DNA of 64,000 nt from Sipunculus nudus (lineage: Eukaryota > Annelida > Sipuncula > Golfingiida > Sipunculidae), in assembly GCA_026874595.1 (NCBI GenBank), contig CM049306.1, positions 21,445,019 to 21,509,018 on the forward strand, read 5' to 3'. Positions 12,565 through 24,747 of the stretch are shown here, piece by piece; within the stretch, counting starts at the first letter, position 1; every line of letters starts with the position of its first letter. The position numbers and the translations under genes are program-made. Below the pieces are notes generated by a model. The model was not told the origin of the DNA. It saw only the letters and a list, made by a program, of their open reading frames with translations, and made no database searches.

Positions 12565-13035
12565 AATATGAATCCGGATTTAATTACAGAAACAGGAAAA
12601 ACCTCTAACCCGGATTATCTGTCTTATTGGTGGTAAGTTTTATAACAGGTGGTGTAGGCAGATTTCATAATGGATGCAGACTTTAATCTGACTGTAATTT
12701 CTTAATATTCTCTGACTGGCAATATTAAGCAAACAGGTTTGGAAAGAAAGACTTCGATTGATTCGGCACTATCAGGTTTTTTTTATGTCATAAAATAATA
12801 AAACACGATTAAGTGATAAAAAGTAATATATATTGATTTCCTATCTCCTTACTGATATGGTCTATTAAGAGTAAATTCTTTGGTAATAATTGCTGAACAG
12901 AACCAATCTCCGAAACTAATATTCTACTAATTGGTGTAACCGTTGATCTTAATTTGCTGTCTGATTACCCCGCTGTAAGTTTGAATAAGGGTCCTTTAGA
13001 GACGAGATCCTTGAATTCAATTTATCAAGTATTTG
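12565..13035 (+). repeat. Unnamed dispersed repeat, copy 1 (inverted partner at 21520)
   Basis: 36 of 37 bases at 12980-13016 match the reverse complement of 21544-21580. Weaker similarity continues leftwards through CTATCTCCTTACTG, GATTCGGCAC, TTTCTTAATATTCTCTGACTGG and AATCCGGATTTAATTACA, all with counterparts in the same order at 21580-21970. No ORF or TIR was found. Class unknown. Confidence 0.8.
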
Positions 13036-15027
13036 GTCATAAACAATATTCAAACAAAGCATTAAGAATGATTTTTTATCAGATACTATGAAAGATTTAT
13101 TTTGATATAAGTTCCAACAAGACACGAGAAAGATTTACATATTTATGTACAACCTTGACTTGACATCTTTAAAACAGATTCGTTAATTATGTTTTAATTT
13201 ACATTATTTCTTATTTCAATATATACACAATTTTTTATTTTGTTATATTTTCACTCTGCATGGCAACTGTTGAATATTATATTGAATCGTTAAAAAACAA
13301 CAACCGCCAGACACTGCGGATAAGCACCGAAGTCTATTTATGGTTGGACTGTAGGTCTATCATAACTTATATATCATACCACGGATGATATTCTTTCAGA
13401 CTGTAAGGAAACATGTAATTACAAGACGCAGTTGGCATTTTATTTCTCAAGATTTACGGGGGTTCATCTCAGATGTTTTACTTATGTATGAAGTATGTGA
13501 GTTTGAGCGCGGATGTTTTATGGGCACATCAAGAACTGAACCCGATCATGTGTTGCAGTGTCCTTGTGACATGTTAGTTATGGTCGGATGGTTTACATAT
13601 GGATACCAATTAATGATTTCTGAAGATCTGTCACGTAACCCACAATACATAAGACCTGTCAGATGCTTCTCAAATACCACTGATTCAAAGAGATGATATA
13701 CACCATTGGTTTATAGAGGTGACAATCTTCGAGTTTGTGTGTGTTTTTTTTTTATTTTTATTGCATAAGGAATTTACGTATTTTCCGTTTTTGAATTGTC
13801 GGCAATATGTGACAAAAATAATGATATAATTGTATTATTATAAAGACTCACTCAATATTCGCACGCGTGCCCTAGTAAAATCTCATCTGACTAACTTATC
13901 CTCAATTAATGACGGACACAAGAGCAACAATGCCCTAAACAAGTATTCTTAGACCTGCATTATGAAATAATAAGAGAAAAGAACCGACCTGAACAAGGAA
14001 TTTCTTTATATTCCGCAGAGTCAGTATTTTAGGTCGAAATATGATGAAAACATCATTATAGATATTCAAAAACTATATCGTATCACTGTAGGTTGCAATT
14101 TTGATTATTACCTCACTTTTGCAGCTAACCAATCTCTTAAACGAAGTGGACATAATATCTGAAAAAAAAAAAAAAATATGTCGAGATTGAAGCCCATCTA
14201 ATGCTTTTATCTGTGGTCTTGATTCTGTATTGTCAGTTAACTACATTTTGCCTTATAAAGGCATCCTATTAGGCCAACAAAATAAAATGTATGGTTCTCA
14301 GGATTTTTTTTTCCAGAAAAATCAGTGCGGACCGGGTTTTTTTTTTATTTTCGACCCTTTTCTGTTTATTTCCATAATGTCATATGATCAGGGGAAAGCA
14401 CCACATAAATTGTTTTATTTATCTTCTTGTAAGATAAACAATCAAAATAAAGATTTTTTTATGCTGGCGGGGGGGGGGGGTCTAAGAATCATACCTTTTT
14501 TTTTATTTTTGGCCTTAGACAAGTTCATCACAGTCATTTAATAAAAAAAGCAGTCTTAAATATCGTACCAGCTACAGTATGATTTTAATGAGGTGTATCA
14601 TATATATTTAGATAGTGAATCAAACAATAATATTTTAATGTACAGACTGGAGAAAAAATAGGTCTATAAAAAACATTTACTTTTCGAGAGGAGTTGGTTC
14701 GTCTTTTTTTTTTACACTTAATGCATTTTATGCAATTTAGCATTACAGATGAACCATATGGAAGATGTGTGCTGTAAAACAAAACCACTGCCATCAGTAA
14801 AACAATTAATTGTTATACAACGTGACCTATTTTTTTCGGTCTATCCGATAATTAAGTTTGACATTTTTGATGAATCATTTTTTTTTCTTTCTGCTTTTTG
14901 CGTCTGTTTTCTCGTCAGAGGCTGTGTTTCTTCACACGTAAAGTCTTATTTCATTTATATCTTATACACAGCTTTTTTATGATTTTGTAAGACAAAACAG
15001 CTACCATTATTCATCCAATATGAATAA
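13036..15027. other. Unannotated AT-rich stretch
   Basis: A 12-base G run lies at 14469-14480. The ORFs are short, unrecognised and interrupted by homopolymers. Nothing else supported. Confidence 0.55.
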
Positions 15028-15816
15028 TGTTACGGAACCTAATATAAACAGATCAAATATGCGTGATGAACACAAATTTTGTAATGGAGATGAAAAAATC
15101 AGATTCTGTAACACTAGGCAGCGTGAAATGTATAGGGGAATGAATAAAGAAGTCAGTGGTTTTTTGTTAACAAATAACTATAATTTATTCTTAAAACATC
15201 CTTAACATTACAATACACTAAATCAATACAATAATACAGTAAAACAACGGAATAACAACAAAACAATACAATCACAAAATAAAATTAACAATGTGCACAG
15301 TACCTGGATACCACCACCGTCACAACGATAAGTTCTTTAAAATGGATAAAAAGTCCACACCAATCCTCTCGAAGAATAACATTCCAATGTAAAGCTCTTG
15401 TAACAATCCAGAAAGTAACTTGAATCCAGAATCCCTGAAATTACTGGATAATCGGACAGGTCCCACAAACTGACATACACACGTCTGTGTCCGCTTGAAT
15501 CTTCTCACCCTTCCCTCGGCTCTAAAACACAGCCCCCTATTTATAACTTCTTGCTCCAAGCCGATAATTATCCACTTCTCGAACAGTCTAAGGATCTAAC
15601 ATAATACACAGTAAACACGCGTTACAGGAATCATCTAGAAGAACATCGCTGTGCCTCGACATACCCGGGTCCACACGTGAGCTCGGCCAGGGGAGAAAGC
15701 CCCAAGCTAGCATGACAACGAGAGTTCAACCAGTACGGATTAAACAAAAAGTGCAACAAGCGGCCCGGCGAGGGCGCCCCAACACAAGTTACACAATAAA
15801 AAGAGCACCTGTAACA
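15028..15816 (-). mobile_element. Solo LTR, copy B
   Basis: On the minus strand it runs TGTTACAGGTGC to GGTTCCGTAACA, with TG and CA ends. ATAA flanks both sides (15024-15027 and 15817-15820), consistent with a 4-bp target duplication. A TATAAATA box lies at 15538-15545 (minus), about 350 bp upstream of an AATAAA at 15184-15189 (minus). These are the promoter and polyadenylation signals expected in an LTR. It is the cleanest LTR copy here. No gag or pol is attached. Confidence 0.9.
15538..15545 (-). promoter_or_regulatory. TATA box of LTR copy B
   Basis: TATAAATA on the minus strand, followed by GGGGGC; the block is conserved in the other LTR copies. Confidence 0.6.
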
Positions 15817-16262
15817 ATAAATAAATACTTCATTAAGATAATCAAATACACATTTACATATGTTAATTCATCCTTCTGATACGAGGTCTTGTAAACATTC
15901 GAGATTAATTTTCTCGATCGGGGTTTCTTTATTTCAGATTTTTGTTTATTCCTTCACTCGGAATTTATTATTTTAAAGTCAAATCGGGAAACAATCGTAT
16001 TGTGAAGGGTGTTTATTACCGGACGGACGATGTCCTATTGAAAAATTATTTGTTGATTGTTTTAGTATATCAAGTTAAAATATCTTAACATTTCTGTAGA
16101 CATATTCGGGGAAACTTCAGATCTACAAGTGCTGCCTCGTTTCTGAATATTTTCTAAGTAAAATATTCTGGCCCTTTAACAGCCATTGAAGCTGGCTTTA
16201 ATTCTGAAAGAGTGGGATTATTAAGTGCCTTACCTTTTAAAATCTGCTATTCACCTGCCTTA

Positions 16263-16657
16263 AGCTGTGTTTCCATTCATCCGTAAATTTCGTACGTCTC
16301 GTACGCAAAAAATCGGATCCCTCTTTTTAAGATGAACTGTTTCTATATGTCCGTTTTAACGTGCTCCGCAAAAACGGACAGCATCGAAACGGATCGGTGA
16401 GCGATTCATCCGTTTTACGGATGGCAAAAATGCCTACATTCCCCAACAGTGCCCCGGCGCCAGATGTGATGATCGACACATATTAACCTTTTTCCTGCCT
16501 GTCGTCCTTGCAGTTTCAAAAGATATATATATACGTTAAAGGGTATCCGCAAGAAAAACGTACGTACATATGGAAACAGTTTTTGCGGACTGCGCACTAT
16601 AGAACGTACGTCCGTCTTTTGCGGATACGTTTTTTGCGGATACATGGAAACACAGCT
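16263..16657. mobile_element. MITE with TTA target duplications (Harbinger-like)
   Basis: The ends read AGCTGTGTTTCCAT (16263-16276) and its exact complement at 16644-16657. TTA flanks both sides (16260-16262 and 16658-16660). A 3-bp TWA duplication is the hallmark of PIF/Harbinger. The subterminal parts repeat ATCCG, CGGAT and CGTACG motifs in both orientations. With 395 bp and no transposase, it is non-autonomous. The AGCTG start resembles that of the Harbinger element at 38116. Confidence 0.85.
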
Positions 16658-16806
16658 TTATGTGTATTAATTACACTGTGTACATATTAAATAACTATAT
16701 TTTTTCAACTCTCTGTGACAAATGTATGGGCTTGTTTATCTACAAGCTGTTGCATATACGCTTAACGTTTAATTAGTATTGATTAAGAAAAAGCGATAGG
16801 GCACCT

Positions 16807-16846
16807 TGTTACATCTGTGTATCCTCTGTATCTGAAAAAATAGGCT

Positions 16847-16903
<57 letters not shown>

Positions 16904-17848
16904 GGGCGTCAATTGCTATGCCGTGTATAGACACAGCGCTCGGTGTAATCCGTACTTGGTGAACCCTGGCGTGTAGAAACACAGCGCTCGTGCTAATCTT
17001 GAATTTTCTGGGCTATTCGCGCTCTATGAGCGCGTGTCTTGTATTGTTCTTTGGGTGTATGTGTGTATTATTTGTTGTTGTTTTCTTTGGATTGTTCGTG
17101 AAAGAGAAGTTTCTAGGCTTTGGGGTGAGAAGCTATACATCAGGGGCTGTGTTTAGAGCCCAGGGAGGAGAGAGAGAAATATTCCAGTGAACACAGCGAT
17201 GTTCTTCTAGATGATTCCTGTAACGCGTGTTTACTGTGTATTATGTCAGATCCTTTAGACTGTTTGAGAAGTGGAAAATTCTAGGCTTGTGGTTAGAAGT
17301 TATAAGTAGGGGGCTGTGTTTTAAACCGAGAGAGAGGTGAGAAGATTCCGGCGGGCACAGACGTGTGTATGTCAGTTTGTTGGACCTGTCCGATTATCCA
17401 GTAATTTCATGGATTCTACTATTACTAACTCTATACAATTTAATGCTGCCTGCATCAGGTTTACTTTCTGGATTGTTACAAGAGCTTTACATTGGCTTGT
17501 TATTCTCCGAGAGGATTGGTGTGGACTTGTCATCCGGCATATACATTTAAAAGGACTTATCGTTGTGACGATGGTTGTATCCAGGTACTATGCATATTGT
17601 TGATTTTACTGTGAAATTGTACTGATTTACTGTTATACTGTTTTTATACTGTGTAATTGTATTAATTTAGTGTATTGTAATGTTAGGGTTGTTTGTTATT
17701 TGTTAACAAAAAAAACACTGACTTCTTTATTCATTGCTCTAGACATTTCACGCTGCCTAGTTTTACAGAATCTGATTTATATTTATCTACGTAACAAAAT
17801 TTATGCCCGTCACGACTACGTGATTTGTTGTTATTAGGTTCCGTAACA
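16807..17848 (+). mobile_element. Chimeric LTR, copy C
   Basis: Starts TGTTACATCTGTG and ends GGTTCCGTAACA, but is about 250 bp longer than the other LTRs. Positions 16905-17190 follow copy D (TAATCCGTAC, GCGCTCTATGAGCGCG, TTTAGAGCCC). From about 17192 the sequence follows copy B (CACAGCGATGTTCTTCTAG). Two promoter-like modules therefore lie in tandem, near 17132 and 17301. The AATAAA block present in other copies is deleted near 17690. The flanks (ACCT and TTTT) do not match. A CT/TA microsatellite sits inside. Confidence 0.8.
16848..16903. repeat. (CT)n(TA)n microsatellite
   Basis: About 16 CT units followed by about 11 TA units. Confidence 0.97.
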
Positions 17849-20800
17849 TTTTATATAATATATATATTTTATAAATAAATACACTCAGACGCAATAATTT
17901 ATTTGTATTGTCAGAGTAGTGGTAGTTGTTTTGGTTCACAACATAAATCCCCCATTTTCTCCTTTTTATACACTAATTAATGTGCTAAGATGACCAAATA
18001 TTTTTGTTATAATAGACAAAAGAGATCATGACATCATTTGAATGGAACAGCTGAATTGTTAAGTACTTCATACCATTAAAGGTTTTTTCAAGGTTATAAA
18101 CGTGACTTATGCATGCTAATTGTATTATATAGTGTACAAAATGGAACTGGTGTTGTGTCACATCATTAATCTACTAACTGTTCTTTTGTTACTCGTAGAA
18201 TGTGTCATGAAACCAAGATAAGCTCTGAAAATAACAAGAAAAAGAACGAATTTTTGTAAATGTCACAACGTCAAACAGAAGCGGAATATATGAGATGTAG
18301 TGTGAGAAAGTTATATCAAAATCACTTAACATTGTCTGACTGGAAGTAGTGGTTTTATGTTACATCATTAATCTACTGCACTCTATTATTGTTACTATGT
18401 AGAATGATAATACAAAAATGACATTACAGAAGATAGCATAATTATCAGAAAGAAATACATCAGAATTATTGAGGTCAAAGTATATAGTTAACTGGCAGAG
18501 AGACGCAGATTATTTTAATAGAATCCTCTTTTTTAATAGGTATTTGAGTGGCATGAAGTAACGTTATGAACAAAAAGGCAAATCGGGAACCATTCATCAT
18601 TATGGTTTTAATATTCTACACGTGGTTTCCATCCGTTAACGACAGATAACTGCCGGATATATGCGGAATACATGGACAGTTTTTGTTCCGTTAACCTCAT
18701 TTTATGTTATCAAATACTGCACGTGAAAGATTAGTCCAAAAATAAAGTCCCGGTTGATTTCTGCTTCCATCATGAATTATGTCTCAACACTCTATGCAAA
18801 AAAAAAAAAAAATAATTAAAAATAAAAAAGTTCATGTTGTTCTTACATATGCATTCTACGATTTAAATCACATTTTATTACATCTTTTTTGTCTCGAAGT
18901 ACCGGTATACGTTCAAATATCATCATCTCTCTCCATCTAATCCCTAGGTCCCCGACTCGGCTCGTAGAATAATTATCAGATGTAACATTACTCCCAAGCT
19001 GCCTGTAACTCTTTCGAAGGTCTTAACAAACTGCGCGGACTTTTGGGGTAACGTAAGGCTTACCCACAATCGAATTGGTTTCGACAGATTTCGTTTGCGA
19101 AAAGGACGTACTTCTACAATCCTCAAGAAATTTTGCCTTGCCAAAATGGGCGAATAATAGGCCTGAAGGCATTATCAAGTCGACATAGACGTTCTTTTCT
19201 CGCAAAAAAAAGTTGAAGGATACAATAATAAGATTGAGATCAATTAACATGCTTGGGCAAATTTTCGAATAAACCTATCTGACAAATTACATTTTTAAAC
19301 AAAAACATTGTCTAAACACAATCCTGATAAAAGCCCGAATAAATCACTAATGGGACAACAGAATCCATATAGCAGTGCAGTATTCAATGTAACCTACTCT
19401 AAAGCTTTACTGTGCAGGAAAACTGTTAATTGGTTTTTCTTGAATTCTCCACACGAATTAGATTTTTTTATCCACATTATCCGCATAATTTTTTACCCGC
19501 AAACAATATGGAAAAGGATTGTAGCAGGTGTGGCCATAAATCATGTTTATACACATGACTAAACCCGAGTATTCAACAAGTAAAATCCGAGAAAGATCCA
19601 CCGATGGAGACATCAATTACAGTGTATATTCATCTGTAGATATCAAATTCATGTAACTCTTTATTGGAAAGAAATGCAATACATGTTAAACGTAGATAAA
19701 ACAAATATCAACAATATACATCAATAATGCTTTGCACATGAAAATAAAATGGGCTGTTTGCTCTAATATCTAAAAAATTCAAAGACATTTCATAAAGGAT
19801 GATAAGGCCATAGAAAAAAAGTAATTTGTTCTCGCACCGCCCGTTTCCGTTTATTGTATTTAGGAAATGATGACTAGGTGATCGGCGACGTTGCTAATTT
19901 GTTCTCGTGCATCGAAAAGAGGTCTTAAATTTATGTAAAATGAATTTAAGTTTGTCTCCATGAAATGCACTATTTTAAGTGATCATTTTTATTTTCGTCC
20001 AAGCGTGCAAAATTTCATGAATTGATTCTCCACCACTACATTAAAAAAATCACCCGCTTACACCATAATTTAGGTTTTCAGGGTCCAAAGATTAATTTAT
20101 TTGTTTTATTTGATATAGGCCTATTATGTCAGTGAAAAAAATCTAGGTCTATATTTATAGATCTACCATTGATGACACGACTTCGGTTATCATGTCTCAT
20201 AGGACAGTCTTTAATACTCGATTTGGAAAGCTCGCTTGCAGATCAAAATCATGGATAAAACTGATAAATATGCCTTGAGACCAAATTATTCGTTCTATTT
20301 ATAGGATAATGTGCTCTGAGTTTAAGATATTCATTGACGATGTATACAAGTGAGTAATAAAAACTTCCTCCTGCGAATCATGCACACTAAGTTTTTAAAG
20401 ATTCTAAATATAAGTTTCGTTATTTTACCAAATAAAATTATCGGAATAAATGGAAAGATATTGTTCAAGAGAGCCCTGTTTCTTTAACTAAATACTGTAA
20501 GTAAAATATATTCTGGGAAAAAAAAGGACCGTTTGACATCTGCTTTCATAAAAACAAATCTATCATCAACACCTACCTTGTAATTGGCTGTGACAAGGAC
20601 ACCAAAATGAAATCAGTGTAGGTTTATTCTTGTCTCTGTCGCTAAATCAATATTAGTTTTTCTAGAGATCCCCCCCCCCAAAAAAAAAAAAGATTAAAAA
20701 AAATTTACATTTTGAATACCAGCAAAATATTTGAAAAGGAAACATAAAGATTGACGTCATAATGACATAAGTACAAAGATTAATTTACAAACAGGTATAT

Positions 20801-21519
20801 GCTTCTACGTGTTTAATGTTGAGGTTCTGTTAATCTATAGTGGGCAGATGGTTGATGGTTACTTAAATATCAATTAAAAATTAAATTAAATATATACAAC
20901 AAGATCCAACCAATACAAATATTTGAAAGCAAAAATAAAAAAAAATGATAATAATAAAACATTAATATGTTTATTTGTTGATTTTTCAAATAAATATCCC
21001 CGCTTTACTTAACTTGGTTCATATATAATAAAAACATATGTGAAGAACCGATGAAGAGAAATATTTATTCCCCTGTAAATCTGGAGGAATAATATTGCTA
21101 CTCGCTCTGGAATTAAATATAACCTCATAATCAGAAAGAAAACTAACAATGGTGTATATATATCCGTTATAATAGACTTGAACAGACATTCGTTCTCAGC
21201 GTCTGACTTATTGTAGAGGTTTTCTAGAATTTCATCAATTCAGCATCCTCTGTTTAGTTGAAGAGTGTTCTCTTGAGACAAATTAATAATTTATAATGGA
21301 GTACTGAATTTAGAATAACGTAAAAATAACCAAAATGCATCGTTTAAAAACCATGTCTGGTACAGTTTATTTATCGAAATTAGGTAAATCTTAGTTATTT
21401 GCTGCTTCACGTTTTATCAAAATGCAGCTTCTTCTGTTACTTATTATCAATGCTCCAGCGTTGCGTCGGTGATTGACACGTCCCCCTTGATGATTGGCTG
21501 AAAAAAGAGACATTTTTAT
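17849..21519. other. Unannotated AT-rich stretch with one tandem duplication
   Basis: TACATCATTAATCTACT-type blocks recur at about 18157 and 18361, suggesting a diverged duplication of about 200 bp. Otherwise no gene or repeat was recognised. Confidence 0.5.
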
Positions 21520-21970
21520 GAATAAAAACTTGATGAATTAATTTCAAGGATCTCGTCTCTAAGGGACCCTTATTCAAACTTTTAGACAATTGGACCAGTA
21601 AATAGGATATTATTTCTGCAGATTGGTTCTTACAACATTAATTTCTCTCTTAATAGACCGTTACTGTAGGGAGATAGTGAACCAGCTGCTTGGAATAAAA
21701 AATATTTTTTATTTCAAATTGAAATACCAAGTCGCCTATGTTTATGTTGTAACATTAACCGAAGGGATTGTGCCGAATCAGTCGAGAGTCCTTTTTTTCA
21801 ATCGGCTTGGTTTCTCCAGTCACAGACTATTAAGAAAATATTAATACCGATTTAGATCTGTATGGATTATATAATGCCTTTACTTCCTGCAATGTAAAAA
21901 CCCGCGCCTGGGATGGTTAATGTGTTTTTCTTCCTTGTTATTGTAATTAAATCTGGATTCGAGTGTCTGA
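21520..21970 (-). repeat. Unnamed dispersed repeat, copy 2
   Basis: Inverted partner of 12565-13035. The best conserved core is 21544-21580. Moderately diverged, with indels. Confidence 0.8.
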
Positions 21971-22304
21971 TACAAAAGGCTTCTTGTGAAAAGGAACAAT
22001 TGTCTTTGATTCAGTTAATAAGTAACTTATACATTGTCATCGATATATTGTAAAAAAAAAAACAAATAACAAACATGACAGTATGAAATGATGTAAAGAT
22101 GATTGAAAATGAATGTTGAACCTACCTCTTAATCTTGACTCCCAGTTACAGAAGATGAATTACAGAAGAAAAATGTAGATTCAGTGACAAATGACAAACC
22201 GTATTCTACCAACTGACAATAAGTTATGCATATATTGTAAAAATGTATATAACTCGTCAAATAAATGATACAATAGATTTTTGTTATTTTAAAAGATAAT
22301 AATA

Positions 22305-23880
22305 TCATGTTTGCGGTTGATATTGCCTCTGCTCTTGACTCGATAGATCATGTTTTCTTATTTATTGTACTTGAGAAATCCGGGTTTGGAAATGATTTAA
22401 TTAGATGGATAAAGTTAACGCATAATGGATTAGAGAGCTGAGTAATGTATTGAATAATGGTTTTAATATGGGTCATTTTAAAATGGAAGAAGGAACAAAG
22501 CAAGGCTACCCATACTTATTTTTATTAGTTCTTGAAATAATGGCAATAAAGTTGCGACAACACATTAAGTGAACGGAATCTTGATCGATAATACAGGAAT
22601 ATAACAATGTCTATTTGCAGATGATACTACATTCTTTTTAAGAGATGCTGACTTAATGACTGAAGTAAAACAAATATTCGATAAATTTGCTCAGGTATCA
22701 TCAGTAGAAATAAATTACAATAAATGTGGAGCGACATGGCTGGTTAGTGAAAAGTCCAATCCCGCAGCATTATCGTCTAGAGATATGAAATGGGTGAATT
22801 TACATAAGGATGCAATGAAGATCCTGGGATTATGGTTTACATAAAATGAAACTCTCTCTCAAAAACGCAGTTTAAAAAAGTATATGACAAGATAAAAATT
22901 GCTTTTAATATGTGGGAATAGCGTACTTTAAAAGTCTTTCCCAAAATCTGAAGAATATTATGAATCCAACTCCAGACTTTTTAAAGAAAGTTAGAAATAT
23001 AATGGTAGTTTATATATGTCTTGGACGAAAAACATAGATTAAATATGGGGTACTTGTAAGTGGAAAAGAAAAATAGCGGTATTAATATACCAGATATCAA
23101 TGACACATTGAAAAGTCAAAGAATAATGTGGATGATCCGAATGAAAAAGCTATCAAATGCAAAATGCATAACCATACCTCATATGTATTTGAAAATATCG
23201 ATTAGTAAAAAAAATGGGTACGAATCTTGATTTTTGTAATATGAAAAGAAAAATATGCAAATTTTATTAACACTGTTTTAAAATATGGGATAAATTTGCT
23301 ACCTTATGGCCTGCAAATCCATTACAAGTCTTATTATAATCCATTTTTAATAAAAAAATATCATCAAAATAGCTGCTAAAATAAGTATAAATTAATTTTT
23401 TAAATGCCATTGGAATAAAATATATTCATGATTTATACGACCGAATCGAGATTCAAAGAAAAACTTTCGTTCTGGTATTTCATACAGCATTTAGTACCAA
23501 AGGAGTGGAAATTAATTCTAAAATCGGGGATCATGGGTGATAATTATACGTTAACGACATTTTTTATCTGTTATTTAAGAATCAAGTCCTAGACACAAGA
23601 AAAGTTAATTACCGTAAGGTGTATAATATAGAGATGCATAAGATAGAAAGATGCAATTGATCAGATATACAGTACACTTGGACATGTTTTTGAGGCAATT
23701 TCAGTTTAGAATAATACACAATATATTTTCTATGAGGAAAAGCAACACAGATGGAAAATAACTGATACCAACATGCGTTCATATTGTTACAAAGAAACAG
23801 AATCAGTCTTACATTTATTCCGTGATTGCTACACAGCTAAATCATTTTATAGACAGATCAGTCAACGGCAGAACACGCTG
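22305..23880 (+). pseudogene. LINE (non-LTR retrotransposon) RT remnant
   Basis: Broken frames spell an LINE reverse transcriptase in order: FAVDIASALDSIDHVFL with FGNDLIRWIK (about 22310-22410), a KMEEGTKQGYPYLFLLVLE-like block (about 22480-22545), FADDTTFFLRD carrying the catalytic DD (about 22615-22650), then FDKFAQVSSVEINYNKC (22677-22730). A C-terminal segment with GINIPDINDTLKSQRIMW (about 23080-23130) and a final CYKETESVLHLFRDC zinc-ribbon-like block (about 23785-23830) are typical of L1/Tx1-type LINEs. Numerous stops and frameshifts make it dead. Endonuclease and ORF1 are not seen, so it is 5' truncated. The clade is inference. Confidence 0.75.
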
Positions 23881-23961
23881 GGATAAACATGTTGGTACTG
23901 ACTACACTGCTTATATATATGTTTTTTACATGGATTATATATATAGTTATTATAACTAATT

Positions 23962-24165
23962 GAGGTACTCTCCATGGCTCAAGTGGTGGCGTTCGGTAGT
24001 GTCAAGAGGTGGAAGAAACCGGAGAACCCGGAGAAAACCACCGGCCTTAGACAGGCAACCACAACCCGTACAACCCACTCTCATAGCCACGCCGGGGATC
24101 GGACCCGGCTCGCCAGTGGAAAGAACCGAGTGTTTTACCACTCGACTGTTACAGGGTGTGACAAA
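23962..24165 (-). mobile_element. tRNA-derived SINE
   Basis: On the minus strand the sequence opens with GTCGAGTGGTAAAACACTCG (A-box-like) and then GGGTCCGATCCCC (B box, plus positions 24095-24106), spaced as in a tRNA. A body containing GGTGGTTTTCTCCGGGTTCT, a core like those shared by many metazoan SINEs, follows. The 3' end is an AT-rich tail near 23940. The tRNA-like head would provide an internal pol III promoter. The tRNA fold is incomplete, so this is not a tRNA gene. SINE family name not assigned. Confidence 0.75.
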
Positions 24166-24491
24166 GACCGTGTTTATAAAAGAATGAATGATTTGTTAAT
24201 AATGTTTAATTAATATGTGATATTTAAATATAGAGAATCGGGTTACATTCCGTCTTTTATTGCATATATATCACATGTTAAGAAATTGGAAGGATTTGAA
24301 AGAAGAATATGGCGGAAAAATATAACAAAATGTATTTTCATAAACAAAAGTCGGGTATCCTACTCTATATTTTTAAAGACTGAATAATTTTGATTTATTT
24401 AAGATTCTGCTGTTGAATATACTTTTGAAATGCGTATAAAATGTATATATGAGTATATGTATGAATAGATGTATATATATGTATATGTACG

Positions 24492-24495
<4 letters not shown>

Positions 24496-24537
<42 letters not shown>
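24496..24537. repeat. (TA)n microsatellite
   Basis: About 20 TA units next to GTATGTA variants. Confidence 0.95.
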
Positions 24538-24540
<3 letters not shown>

Positions 24541-24747
24541 ATACATATTTGGATCTGGTAAATATTATGCCGATATTACTAAACCAGTATAAATCTACAA
24601 ATAACATTGCTGTTCTTATCATATTTAATGTTTGTTTCCAATGATATTGAAGACACATAGAAAGAAGGAGATATGGTTATAATTTGCAGTTTACAAATTA
24701 ACTTTCCCTTCACCCACACTCGGTTGGTCTCCTTTGGGCGGGACTAC

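Noticed and set aside
23960-24165. tRNA gene on the minus strand
   Set aside because: A and B boxes are present, but the acceptor and anticodon arms do not close and a SINE body follows.
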